NCBI GenBank assembly: GCA_001692895.1 | Contig: KV748230.1 | Span: forward strand, 930,001-994,000 | Origin: Cenococcum geophilum 1.58 | Taxonomy: Eukaryota > Ascomycota > Dothideomycetes > Gloniales > Gloniaceae | Length of the DNA stretch: 64,000 nucleotides | Direction of reading: 5' to 3' | Shown: piece after piece, positions 11,291 through 23,150 of the stretch | Position numbering within the stretch: the first letter of the stretch is position 1 | How the letters are laid out: every line of letters begins with the position of its first letter | Notes under the pieces: generated by a model | What the model saw: the letters and a program-made list of their open reading frames with translations, nothing else | The model's database searches: none | Told to the model about the DNA's origin: nothing | Position numbers and translations under genes: made by a program

Positions 11291-11880
11291 AGCTAAATAG
11301 TTAGTGCGATTCTAGGGAAGGCGGGAGGGCCAGTCTTATAAAACTAAACTAGCAGGGGTAATACTAGTGGCGTTAGCCAAGACACTTAAATAACTTAAAA
11401 TTCTCTATTCGCGAAACCCTGCTTTGCTATAATATATTAGGACCTAGTAGTTTTACTAATACCTATTTCTAAACGCTATTATATATAATAGACATTAGGG
11501 CTAATGCTTCTGCAAAGTAGGTATAGGATATAGTTTAGTATAACCTAAAGCAGTAGTAGCGTTTCCTGGTAAGTATATAGGCCTAGGCTAAGGCGCCTTT
11601 TTTTAATAAGAATTAGTAGAAATTTATAAATAAGGAAGCTAAAAATATTATTAGCTTAGGGCGTAGCTAGAATAAAGTAAATTTACCTAAAAAGGAATTT
11701 TTTTTAGAACGCGTAAATAAAAAGCTAAGAGATAATTGGTTAAATTAAGTAACTTAAAAGGCTATAAGCTGGCGTATACCGAAAGCTATTAGAAGTGCTA
11801 CTGGTTAGTTTTAATATAAACATTATAACCAACACGTTTTTACTAAGTTATATTTTAGTTTTAGAGAATAAGGAATCCTA
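11290..11880 (+). pseudogene. Plus-strand coding relic, unknown protein
   Basis: A + frame carries NKKLRDNW and ISWRIPKAIRSATG near 11720-11800 and continues upstream through KEFFLERV and LGPSSFTNTYF, with mostly TAA/TAG stops. The family is not recognised. The frame ends at a TAA near 11870 after YFSFRE, which may be an original or a derived stop. Confidence 0.4.
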
Positions 11881-13270
11881 AGGGGAATTAACCAATAAAC
11901 CTATTTAGAAGCTCCTATAGAATCCTATATAAGACAATATATAAAAATAAGTAGCGGGTAGTATGTATAGGGGTGTAGCTATACAGATTATTAAAGATAG
12001 GCGCTTAAAATTAAAGCCTAATACAAATAGTGCCTGTCTCGCCTTATGAAATTAGCATCGTATTATACCCTAATTAACGCAGCTATGCCTTATGCAAATT
12101 TATACCCTATAATACTACTATCTATATAAGTAGTACCTAAAAATGTAGGGCATTTACTCTTCTAGTCGCTAAGTCTTTACCCTAAAATTAAGAGTAGAAT
12201 GTCCTATATAGGCTAACTATCCTAGCGCAACTCTTTAAGCTCTAAGGACTATAGGAGTATTTGCTTCTATTTGGCCTTATTATATTTAAACGCTAAGCCG
12301 TTCCCTTAGGATATAATAAGATATTTGGATATAAGTATAACTAATAATAAACCTTATATATAAACCTCTGCAGTATTTCTAAGTTATTACTATATTTTAA
12401 TTTAGCTATTAGCGCATACGCCATACGCTTTAGCTTGCGGAGGATTTAGGCAGCCCTATATATAGGAAGCCGCTTAGTACTAGCAGCTTTGCCATACTTC
12501 CCTTACATAAATATTTAGTAGTAATTCTTTGATTAACGTCTGATACGGATCCTACTGGCCCACGCAGACTACTCCGTCATAGGGGGAAAACTTATAATTT
12601 ACATAAAGAAAAACCCTGCAGTTAGGGGAAGGAAAAACCCTATAAGCCACCTTAGTAGGATAAAAAACCCCAAATTGCCATATTTGCACGTAGCAGCGGC
12701 CCTACGGGCCTACAGTACGTCCTCCTCCTTAGATGTTTTGAACTCCTTAGGAACTACTACTTCCTTCTCTAGCTTATTAAAGCTGGGGTTTACTACATCC
12801 TAGCTAGGCCCTGCTGATCGATTACTATGTCTTATTATCTTATTCCGTATCTTACCTATCCCCTATATACTATCTCTTATAGACTATTGCCATATACGCC
12901 TTGCCTCCCCCCCCCTAGAGCCATTGAAGGCGTAAGGGGGATTCATCCGTTCTAACTACCGTAATACTAATAAGCGAGCGGGATATATTGTGTATTTAGG
13001 TATCTTTTATGCCTAGGCCCCAGCTAAGCCCTTTCTAAGGGCACCACTCCGTTAAAAGAAGATAGGGAAAACCGTAGGTCGCAATCTAGGCTGCTAGGTA
13101 GTATTTGGTAGTTAAGAATGGCGAGTAACCGCATGCTCCGCGGGCGATTGCCCTAGGGGTTAGGAGGGGCCGTATATTTACTCATTCGTTCGTTTGCTCC
13201 GCGTTCGCTCGTTCGTTAATATAAGAGGTTATTAATACTTTCTATTGGGGGTTAGGGGATGCTATTAAAT
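11881..13270. other. Intergenic relic with less-mutated patches
   Basis: Most is AT-rich without a usable frame. Two patches (about 12530-12830 and 13030-13210) keep CpA and higher GC, unlike the neighbours. TTCG-type simple repeats lie at 13182-13216. No gene is assigned. Confidence 0.45.
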
Positions 13271-13271
13271 G

Positions 13272-13526
13272 CTATATATCCATGTTGGATCGTACAGGTG
13301 CCTTAGATAGGAGAATAATGTAGTAGTCGTCGTATTGTAGAGGGCCAACAGTAGTAGTTTTCAAGATCTCACCATCCAAAAACCTTTCACCACCGCCCTT
13401 AACGCCCACAACCACCACCAGGTCCTGTCTACACGCTATACAACGTCTCTGCGTTGGCTCTAGATCTGAACTTCGAAGACTAGGTTCGTAGCCGTCACCG
13501 CGTACAGGTACAAAGTCCGATTTCAA
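13272..13526 (-). CDS. Small un-mutated open frame (84 codons), unknown
   Basis: This open frame lies in a roughly 260-bp island with normal CpA content and ordinary codon use. The predicted peptide starts MKSDFVPVRGDGYEPSL, has a CIAC pair and a VVVVGVKGGGERF stretch, and ends NMDI. There is no signal peptide or known domain. The island's edges look abrupt: ctatata occurs on both sides (about 13271-13278 and 13532-13538). It may therefore be a short inserted fragment, for instance a captured exon or a small non-autonomous element, rather than a complete gene. The start is simply the first ATG. Confidence 0.3.
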   Translation of the reverse strand: MKSDFVPVRGDGYEPSLRSSDLEPTQRRCIACRQDLVVVVGVKGGGERFLDGEILKTTTVGPLQYDDYYIILLSKAPVRSNMDI

Positions 13527-13622
13527 CGGCCTATATAAATATTTACTTAGTATACTGCATTTCTATTTCCTATAAATACTTTCCTTCTATAACCGGCAAC
13601 GAAAATCTATTAATAACTTCCT

Positions 13623-15440
13623 ATGGCAACTCTAAGCTATTAGGCTGCTAGCTCTATAAGTAACTAAAAGCAAATTATATATACTAGAGACTTATTATTA
13701 GACAAGGCTAATAAGAACACTATTAACTCTTGCGTTAATAATATAACGAGCGACATCTAGCACTACCTTTATCCTCCCCCTTTAGTAGATACTAATAAGG
13801 AACTAATACCTACTAAGCTTAACTCTTTTTGCAGTATTAGGGAGACGGAAATTACTACTAACTCTAGTATTAACAATATGACGATGAGTATTCTGCCCTA
13901 TCTTTCTCGCCCCTTAGTGGATATTAACGAGAAACTAATACCTCCTAAGCTTAACTCTCCTAGCGGTGTTAGAGCGACGGTAACTTCTTCTAGTATTAGC
14001 GCGCTAAGCTAGCCCTTTTTCTCTTTTATAAATGCTAATAAGGACCCAACCTACTCTAGTAATATTAGTACTCTCTCTATATACTCTAGAATGGAGGATA
14101 GGCTTACTTAAGACTACTTTAAGGGGGAATTAAGCGCATCCTTAACCGCTACGTAATTATTACCTCTTAAATCCCTAACGGATAAAGATAATAAGACCGA
14201 GACATTACCTTGCCTTACTATAGTGGCATTAATCGAGAATTATATCCTTCAGCCAACCGTTTTCGGTTTAGTCGTAGGGGCACTAGTTAGAGATGGCGTT
14301 TTTTAGCTAACTACTTTTAGTTCGGCCAGAACATTTAAGCGTCTAAAAGTTTATATAAGTAACTAGTTTACGTTTTTATAGAAGAAAACTAACCACTATA
14401 AAGATTTTGTTAATATGTTTCTTACAACGGCAAAACTTTATCTTAATACTTGTTAAACGTTTAGGCTTAAAGCGGTATTAGGATATAGACCTCGCGGTAT
14501 AAAGATCATCTACTAGTTATTAGACGATCCTAAACTCCTAAAGTATATTAATATAATTTATAACCCTCCTAACAAGTAGATATTAACGGGAATTTCTAAG
14601 GATAAAGATAGACCGGTATTTACGCTTAATAAAGTAGTAGATAGATCTTATAATAATTCTTTAAAGCGCTGGCGTTCTTTTATACGCGTAGTGTAGACTA
14701 GAATAAATAAGGGCAAAGAAAAGATAAGGATAGTCCAGTATAAATCGCCAAAGGTAGTTATTACGTATGCGTTGGATAAGGCCGAAAGAAATAGGTGGTC
14801 ACTAAGATGCAGTTTCGCGTTTATTAGTTATAAAAAGGATAGGCGGTATAAAGAAGTCCTTAAAGCCATTAAGAATTATATGCTAATAGATAGGATATTT
14901 ATACTAATCTAGCTATATAATGTATATTCGTTTTCCTATAGAAATGCGCTGTAAATAGAACTTAAGCTAGAAATAGAACTTTAAGCTAAAAAGAACAGCA
15001 CTACTATTACCGCCAATTCTTCCGCCTAGTAGGCCGCCCCCTTTTCTTCTAGACAATAGGCTAAGCCTTTAATTTTAAATAGTGACGCCCCTATAGTGAT
15101 CTAAGACTTCTTTTTAAAAAGCTGTCTTTAATCGTTCCTATAAAAGATTTTATTTCTCTTTTAGATTAGTAAGCAGCGCGTCTTCCTCTTCTATAAATTT
15201 CACTCTAGACTTTAGCTTTTAGGGCTTTAATTCTAGGGGTTTTGGCTCTTAAGGTTACTTAACTAGGTTAACTAGTAAGTAGAATCGTTAAGGAAGTATA
15301 TCTACTATATACGACCCGTCTTTTTGGCGCTTATAAATAGCTTAGATTAATAATTCTTCTGAATTATTTAAGGTAGCTTCTAGTATTGTTACCTTAGTAA
15401 GCTTAGACTATAGAATTAATTGGCGGATATTGCTAACCTT
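13623..15440 (+). pseudogene. 1.8-kb RIP-mutated gene, unknown protein (about 600 codons)
   Basis: From ATG at 13623 (MATLS) one + frame continues for about 600 codons with no frameshift. Its stops are nearly all TAA/TAG, plus one TGA near 15357. The first 150 residues are Ser/Thr/Asn-rich with an internal repeat (LVDTNKELIPTKLNS and LVDINEKLIPPKLNS). The middle is basic and globular-looking (RGIKIIY, SLKRWRSFIRVV, ALDKAERNRWSLRCSF). I do not recognise the family. Such an intact frame means that loss was by point mutation only. It could be a host gene duplicate or the ORF of an unclassified element. Confidence 0.6.
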
Positions 15441-15687
15441 TTTTGTTAAAAAGTTAATTCTATGGTCTAAGGGAGTTTTACAAGATCCGTTAAGCGGTCC
15501 GACTTATTTTATATATAGAGCAGTCATCTTCTTTAACGAAATTAATCTCTACCCCTATAATAGCTATTATCTCAGAAATACCGTCAAATTGACCCGTAGA
15601 AGCAGCTCTATAATTAATAAGTATATTTACTTATACCTCCATAATATCTAATAGAAAGCGCCGCTAAACGGGCGACTTACCTAGTTA
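15441..15687. other. AT-rich linker
   Basis: It may include the tail of the preceding relic. The 73-codon open frame here is not supported as a gene. Confidence 0.4.
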
Positions 15688-15972
15688 GGCTTTACACGAA
15701 GCTCTATATACAGAGGCTCTATATAAAGCTCTACACAAAGCTTTACATATAGAGGCTCTATATAAGGCTCTACATAAAGCTCTATATAAAGCTCTATATA
15801 CGGAGGCTCTATATAAAGCTCTATATAAGGCTTTATATAAAGTTCTATATACGGAGGCCCTATAAAAGCTTTACGTAAAGCTTTATATAGAGCTTTATAT
15901 AAAGCTTTATACAGAGCCTCTATACGTAAAGCTTTATATAAAGCTTTTATACGCGGAGCCTCTATATAGCTT
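15688..15972. repeat. Decayed 12-bp array (GCTCTATATAAA type)
   Basis: The 12-mers gctctatataaa, gctttatataaa and gctctatatacgga correspond to the GCTCTGCACGAA array at 4.8 kb after C-to-T and G-to-A changes (TGCACG to TATATA). Several units are lengthened by a GAGG or CGGAGG insertion. The array partly inverts near 15880, where agcctctatacgtaaagc appears. Confidence 0.85.
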
Positions 15973-16900
15973 ACCCAAATAATAGCTACCTAAGGTTTTT
16001 TAGGGTAGCTATTATAGATTTATATAGCCTTTATATATACTAGCTAGCGTTTACTAGCGTTTACTAGCATTTAATAAAATTATATAAAGATTACGCTCTT
16101 AATAACGCGTTTTTTTTAACGAAAATAAGTATAAGGCCTAAAAATACCTAAGTAATAAAAATGTTATATTCTAAAAGCCTAGGTTCTATTATATAATTAA
16201 TAAACTTTGGGAAATAATATAAAACGCTAGTGTTGAGTTATTTTAATATCCGTAACCTCCGTAAGGCGGATATTATTTACGCGCTTTATAAATATTGGAA
16301 AACAGCCTTAGACGTAATTCCGGTGGTTTTGTATAAATATAGTTAGTTAGCTTACAGACCAATTAAAAATCCACACTAACGGAATTACGTCTAAGCCTGC
16401 TAAGGTAACTAGTATTACTTTATTAGAGTTAGAGCTAGAGGTAGGGTTTAATAGCGGTTTCTAATTAAGGTGCATTTTTAGATGGCCTGGGCAAGGTATA
16501 GGGATTAGGTAATCTCTCTAATAGCTGTGTTTAAGATAGATAGTTAGATTATAATATAAGATTTTTTTTTAAATAACTAAAGCACGTTTTGGCATTCCGC
16601 TAGATTGCTAGGCTAATAGCATTTAATATAAATCCTTCTGTTATAGTTCTGCTTAAGGAATAACTAAGCTCCTCCACTTTTAGCCCGTCTAGCTACTATC
16701 CCTAACCGCTCTACTACGCCTTTTAGAAATTTCCTAGCCCCCCATATTATAATATTATCCACCTATATTAGCTATTATAGAACTTTATCTAATATAGATG
16801 TATAATAAGTCTTAATCGGTGCTATATAAAATTCGTGGATATTCCCTTTTATAATAGCATAATAAGCCTAAAGCTTGTAGAAGGGCCCTTAGGTATAAAT
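15973..16900. other. AT-rich relic, nothing assigned
   Basis: An imperfect repeated phrase (actagcgttt) lies near 16040-16070. There is a possible inverted pair gacgtaattccgg / ggaattacgtc at about 16311-16323 and 16380-16391. No gene frame is followed. Confidence 0.4.
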
Positions 16901-18500
16901 AGAGAAAACTAGAGGGATTTTTGCTAGTAAGTAAGGTCTTTATAATAGGGCGTCTTTAAAAGGAGAGGCTTATTAGACTAGATAATTAAGATTATGTTAA
17001 ATTTTAAGTATATATACCCCTAAGGCTGGGGCTTAATTCTTTATATTAAAGATATGCTTGCCAGTTATATACAATTTACCCTCTATAACCAAAAAAGGGA
17101 AGTAAATTTAGAGCGCTCTTTAAGTTAGTTTACTATAAAGTATAGGTTCTCTTCGTCTCCTACTATCTTAACGTATAGTCTTCTGCTAGAGATCTTTTAG
17201 AAAATACTTCGCCTAGATATAGTCAAGACCCTATATATAATGTAATTCTTATACTAATACATCCTAGGAGATTCTAATAGTAATATCTAAATAAGGTGTC
17301 TTAATATGAGAGTTATTTATTTCTATTTAGGACCGGGTAAACGGTAGAGGTAGTAGTATAGCTTTATTTACTGCTAGTACCTTATAATAATTAGCATTTA
17401 GCCTAGCTCTAATAACCGCTATCCTTAATTTAAAAGGTTATAGAAAGCTACTATAAGAGACTTACTTTGTTTGCGATATCTAGTTTATCTATAATAATAG
17501 ATTTAGAGGATTATTATAGGGAAAGGTACTTAGTGGCTGCCTATACTTATTTTCTTAGGATAACCTAAGAGACGGTTTTATTGGGGACTTCCTTAGTCGC
17601 TTCCCCTAGGAGTATATTATCGTTAGGATTATTACCGGTCTTATTTAGGAAACTAAAGTCTTAGGAGAAATAGGTATAAGGCTTAAGGACCGGTTACTAG
17701 TTTAAGGATTATATATATATTACAAGTTAGCATTCTAGTTAAAGGTGTAGTAGTTTTGCTAAGAATTATAAAGAAATTAAATACTATACCTGCATTTCTT
17801 AAGTATATAAACTTATCCCTAGGAAATATATAGAACTATATCTTATAAAGAACTTCCACGCAGTTATCTTCCCTAGCCGCCCTACGTAGAATTATTAAAA
17901 AGTTATAACAGAAATCGTTGGCGAGCTTTTTTAGCTCTTCCTTCCTTGCTAGAGAGATTTCACTCTAAATTACAGCCTTAATATATTTTTAAACTTCTTT
18001 TAGCGGTAATTTAGCTTCAATATATATCCTTACGCTCTCTAGATTAATAAAGCAATAATTAGTAGCGGTATAAGAAGTTTTCTAGGACCTTTGTGTCGAT
18101 ATCTTTAGATTATACTCGGCGGTAGCGCTCCTTCTTAAATAGCGTAACTAATTTTATAACGGCCTTCTACGGGACGCCTATAGCGGCCTTCTACTACCCT
18201 TCCCTCTTAAATAAGCAATTAATTTAGCGTCTATCTTCTCTTGCGCCAACTAAGTAGATAGTTTATTAAACTTTTCTAAGTTAGATTGGGTTAGGCTATA
18301 CCTAGCAGCTACTTCTTTATTAAGTATATACTTTAAGGGGGGGGTATATAGAGGATTGTTATAATCGCTTTTAAAGGTATTCCGCTAGAAGTAAATCTTT
18401 AGGCTTATGTAATCACTTCCGTCCTATTTATAGAGATATTAATAAGTCTTAGTGTAGCTAGACTAGGGTAAGTTTTATAATATAATAAGAGGGATTCTAA
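16901..18500 (-). pseudogene. Minus-strand coding relic, unknown protein
   Basis: One minus frame can be followed from about 18480 to about 17040 (around 480 codons) with only TAA/TAG stops. It has a charged helical middle (LARKEELKKLANDF near 17930, AQEKIDAKLIAYLRGKG near 18230) and a C-terminal part with VGDEENLYFIVN near 17150. A run of 8 G at 18337-18344 stays in frame as Pro codons. I cannot name a family: no DDE, RT or helicase motif is evident. The length and coherence suggest a gene of a repeated element or a duplicated host gene. Confidence 0.55.
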
Positions 18501-20780
18501 CGGAATAGCAGTGGTATACTTTACTTTAGGTTTTGCTAGTTATAGGGCTCGCTAAACTGCGATTATATAATTCCTTAAAAGTTGCTATACTTTTTAAGCG
18601 TGCGCTTCTACGAAGAGGCGTTTACATTCCTCCTTTCTTAATACCTTAAGGACTTTACCCTATAGATTATTAGCATAGTAAATTGTAATAAAAAGGGCAC
18701 AATCTTACTCTTTACCGCCAGTTTTTGCCGCCTATACTTTTGGTTATCTATTAGTAATTATAAGCCATATTAGTTAGTAGAGAGGGGGTAGAAAATAGGC
18801 TTATATTATCGCTAATATTTAAAGCTAAAGATTAGGGTCTATTTAGGAAGGTGCGTTTTCTTTAGTAGTCTTAGCATTTAGTAACTAATCTCCGTAGGGC
18901 AGAGTATCAGCACTAGTATAATGTAGCTATGGCTATAATTTAGAGACCATCGCTACGGCAAGCGCGTAAAAGGGCGGATAATTATACAGTTATAAGAGTA
19001 TCGTATTTAAAGAGTTACAACCCTCCTTTAAGGGGGATCCCATCTAAATAATACTAATTACCCCCCTATCCCTCTGGATCCGTAAGCCCTACTTATTCTA
19101 CTAGGTGTTGTTCTTTAATAATCTATCTTACAATAGCAAAAGTTATTTAGGTCTTACCTATTATAAGTATTAGTATCTAATCTAATCTAAGCTCGTCTCC
19201 TCCAGCTATTTATATAAATTCCGCCTACCTAATTAACCTTTAAGGTTACCGTAGTTGGTATAAAGGGCCCTTATAGATAATAGTGTATAGCTTAACCTAG
19301 TCTTCCTCCTCTTAACCTAATTATACTAGACCTTATATATACCTAGCGCCTTTATTTGCTCCCCCACTGGCATTAATATATAGGCAATTTAGTTTTGCCA
19401 CCCTTTGCTGTATAAGTCTTCTTATAATATTTAGGAATAGCTAGTAGTATCTAATTAAAAGGTTATAACTATGTTTAATACGCATAAATCTTTACTAGCT
19501 AGTCTAACTTATTATAACTCGGCCTATAGAATACAGCTTATTACCGGCATAAATCTATTTCCCTCTATCCTTAATCTAGAAATTTAGGCATTAGCGCTAT
19601 CTTATCTTAGCTCTTACTCCTTACTAAACCCATAGCCTCTATTAACTTATACTCCGCCCACCCGAGCTATATAACGTTAGGTTTATCTTGTTTAAATACT
19701 AACACTATCTAACCGTAATTCTTACTCTTACTTAATATGTATCCTACGCCGCTCGCTTAGCCGGAAGAGTACTATAACTAGGTTAAATATAATTCTTCCA
19801 TTCTCCGCAACTATATTCGCATAACGGCGCCCTATATTACCCCTAATCCTATCTCTAGCTAACTACTAAACATTTTATACTTAGAAATTGTGCCTCTTTA
19901 TAAAGGGGGGAAATCGTTTATAAGTGTTAGATATGTAAAGGAAATCGTTTAAAAATTACTAGGAGTTTATCCTTTCCTAAAATTATAATTAGGATAGTTT
20001 TAAACTGCTATAGATAGGCACTTATCGCCTACTAGTCTATTTAATTAAATAAGAATTAGCTACAACTATATAAGTCTCTAAAATATCCGCGGGAGGGGTT
20101 AATAGGGCTAAGTAGGAAGCCATTTTTAGGCTAGTAAATAAAAAGCCACTTATATTACTTAACTGCAAGCTATATAGGCCAGGATGGATATAAGGCTAAA
20201 AAGCTAAGGTTATAAGAGCCGCATTAACCCCTCTGCACGTAATATCCGCCCTACTAAAAGTAAAGAGGTGACTATTATCTAAGGTTAGGCATCAACGTTT
20301 ATAGCTAGCATTACTTTAAATAAAGCCTACTTTCGCCTATTCGTACCGCGTACTTCTACTTATACACCCTTTTAGACACTATATGCGTTTTATAGTTTGC
20401 TATATAGTATAAAACGCCCGTCTAGTTTAATCCTTTGGCTTTTACACATATAGTTCCTCTTTTATCTACTATCTTATCTTGCTAAAAAAACTTATAACTT
20501 TTAGGGCGACTTGTATATAAGAAACCCACATCCTTACTAATTCTATAGGAAGTACTTCTAGAGTACCAAGTCCTCCTAACCCTTAACTAAATTATATAAC
20601 TATAGCCTTAATAACTAATAGTAGGATACTACTAACCCCATACTTAACGGCCCTTCGCTATTACCTTCTATACGTAATACCATTAACAGAGACTGCAATT
20701 TATCCCTAGACTGTATTAGCACGTTAGAGCGCCACCCCCTAAATATATCTTCTACTATACTCCTAATTATATATAACTCC
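18501..20780 (-). pseudogene. Probable upstream continuation of the minus-strand relic
   Basis: Minus-strand frames with RIP-type stops occur in pieces. The best is at 20410-20770, about 110 codons including SRDKLQSLLMVLRIEGNSEG. I could not confirm that all pieces are in one frame with 16.9-18.5 kb. If they are, the original gene exceeded 3.8 kb. Family unknown. Confidence 0.35.
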
Positions 20781-22190
20781 TATAGGTATAGCTAGGGAGA
20801 GTTAGATAATACTAGTTAATAACATCGCATATAGCAACTAGTTGCTTAAGGAGGAGGCTCAAAATTAGTATGCCTACTTAAATACTTAAAGTGAATTAAA
20901 CTAAAGCTATATAGACTAGCTAGAATGTAACTCTAGACGCTATAGAGATAATTAAAACAGACTTTTAAACCGTAAATCCCTTAATTCCTGCAATCCTTAT
21001 CTAAAAGACTAGCGCTAGTGGGGCAATTAGGGTAACCGGCCTTAGTATACTAAAGGAAGTGCTAAATGTTATTACAGGTCCAAGTTATAGTGGAGTTATT
21101 ATCGTTATTGTAAAGAGTAGTTAGGATTGTATATTCTTTAAAAGTCCTTTAGTGCAGTACTTTTGTCGCCACTTATAATGTAATAAATAAATACCGTGCT
21201 TAAACTATAAGAGAACTTAATTATTACACTCTATTTAAGGGACAAATCTAAATTAATATTAATAGATGGTTCCCCTTCCCATGGATATACCATTTGTAAT
21301 TTTAGACGTTTAGCTTAGTATTGTTAGAGAAAGCTAAGGAGATCTGTAAAGTTAAAGTTTAAAAAGGATTTTTTAGGCTAGTAGGCTAGGCGCCCAAAAA
21401 AGAGGGTAAATAAGGCATCTATTTCTAATAAACGTTAGGTTTTATTAGATTCTCTAAAGCGGGCTATATAGACCTTATATATTCTATATGGCCGGCAAGA
21501 TATTGCCTTCTTATATCCGTGTAGGTGGAGTACGTCTTAAGTCTAGATCCGTATTATAAGGCCGTAGATTAAACCCTAATAAGTAACTCTCTATTAAATA
21601 GGCGGGTGTGCTTTAAAATCGGCTTTACTCTATTAGGAATTAGTAATAAGTTTATTTAGGACTAATAAGGCTTTTTTACTAGTGGTAATAGTTACCTATA
21701 AGAGCGAACGCTTACAGGACGGTAGAATTAAAGCGCTAATTAAATTGTCCATATAGAATCGCTTAGCAGCCACCGTTAGTTCCTATAGGTATTTAGCAGT
21801 ATTCTACTATATTTAAATATCTGCCAAGATATCCTCAAGTTTTATTTCACTAAGCTTAGTAATAGGTGCTGTTAAAATATATAATATAAATACTTCAGAG
21901 CTAACCGATCTAAAGACTTCTATAAAAATATTACGCACTCGTTGCCTTCTGCTACGCTTTGACTTCGTTTACCCCTTTAAAATTGCCTTTTTTTTAAGCA
22001 GTAAATTATAACACTTCTTTAGGGATTTATATAATAAGAGTGATTTATAAGTATTATTTTTAAATATCGCTCTTACTACCTTAAGTTTCTTAATAAGCCA
22101 ATGGTTTAATAAGGTGGCTATTTTAGCTATTTTAGCTTATTAAGACATAGCGTATATAAAGGTAGACGGTATAGGAATAGTAGACTAAGT
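20781..22190. other. AT-rich stretch, nothing assigned
   Basis: No repeat, RNA gene or long RIP-type frame was recognised. Confidence 0.35.
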
Positions 22191-22480
22191 TAGGAATAAG
22201 AATAGGAAATAGGAAGTAGGAAGTAGGAAATAGGAAATAGGAAATAGGAAATAGGAAATAGGAAATAGGAAATAGGAAATAGGAAATAGGAAATAGGAAA
22301 TAGGAAATAGGAAATAGGAAATAGGAAATAGGAAATAGGAAATAGGAAATAGGAAATAGGAAATAGGAAATAGGAAATAGGAAATAGGAAATAGGAAATA
22401 GGAAATAGGAAATAGGAAATAAGAAGTAAGAAGTAAAAAGTAGGAAGTAGGAAGTAGGAAGTAGGAAGTGGGAAATAGGG
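22191..22480. repeat. 7-bp tandem array GGAAATA (about 38 copies)
   Basis: Near-perfect ggaaata heptamers, purine-rich on this strand, grade at both ends into ggaagta and taagaagtaa. A 7-bp period gives no stable reading frame. Confidence 0.95.
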
Positions 22481-23150
22481 ATAGGGCTGCTATATATAGG
22501 TTTTATAGGCGGGGTTAGGACAAATATAGCAAAGCCCTAGTTAAGCTCGGACCTAGCTATATAACAATTCTAGCTCGCTTAAAATAGTGCAGTTACTTAT
22601 CCTATAACTATATCTCTCTTCTCTTTAATTTATTACGTTTACCTTTACTCTAATATATTAGCTAGCTAGCAGTTAGGACTAGTAGTTAGAACTATAATCC
22701 CTAATACAAGCTATAAGTCTCTACGGCTCCAACAAGAATAAACTCTATAGGTTTACTTAATTAAGCTCTACTCTATATTAGATCTATATTAATATATACT
22801 ATCTAGCATCCTCTAATATAGATAAAGGATAGCATAGCTAAAAGAGTAGTGCTATAAATATTTGCGACACTGCTATAGCTTATATCTATTAACAGTATAA
22901 AGTAGGGAGCTTTTTAAGAAGTAGCCCTATCGAGCTTCTCTTAAAAACTTTACCCTAATTTTATACTTTAGATTATTACTACACTATCTACTAAGTAATA
23001 CTGGAAGTATTAGAGGCAGCGTGTTTAAGCTTTATGGCTACACCCTTAAGTAGCTTAGATCTACTACTATCTTCTTAAATCTAACCTATAGATTCCTAAC
23101 TAGGAGCCTAAGCTTTAATATTAGGTTATAAGACAGTTAATAAAATATAT
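22481..23150. other. Region upstream of the AAA ATPase pseudogene
   Basis: AT-rich. It may contain the mutated promoter and the first codons of the ATPase, but no start codon can be fixed. Confidence 0.4.
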
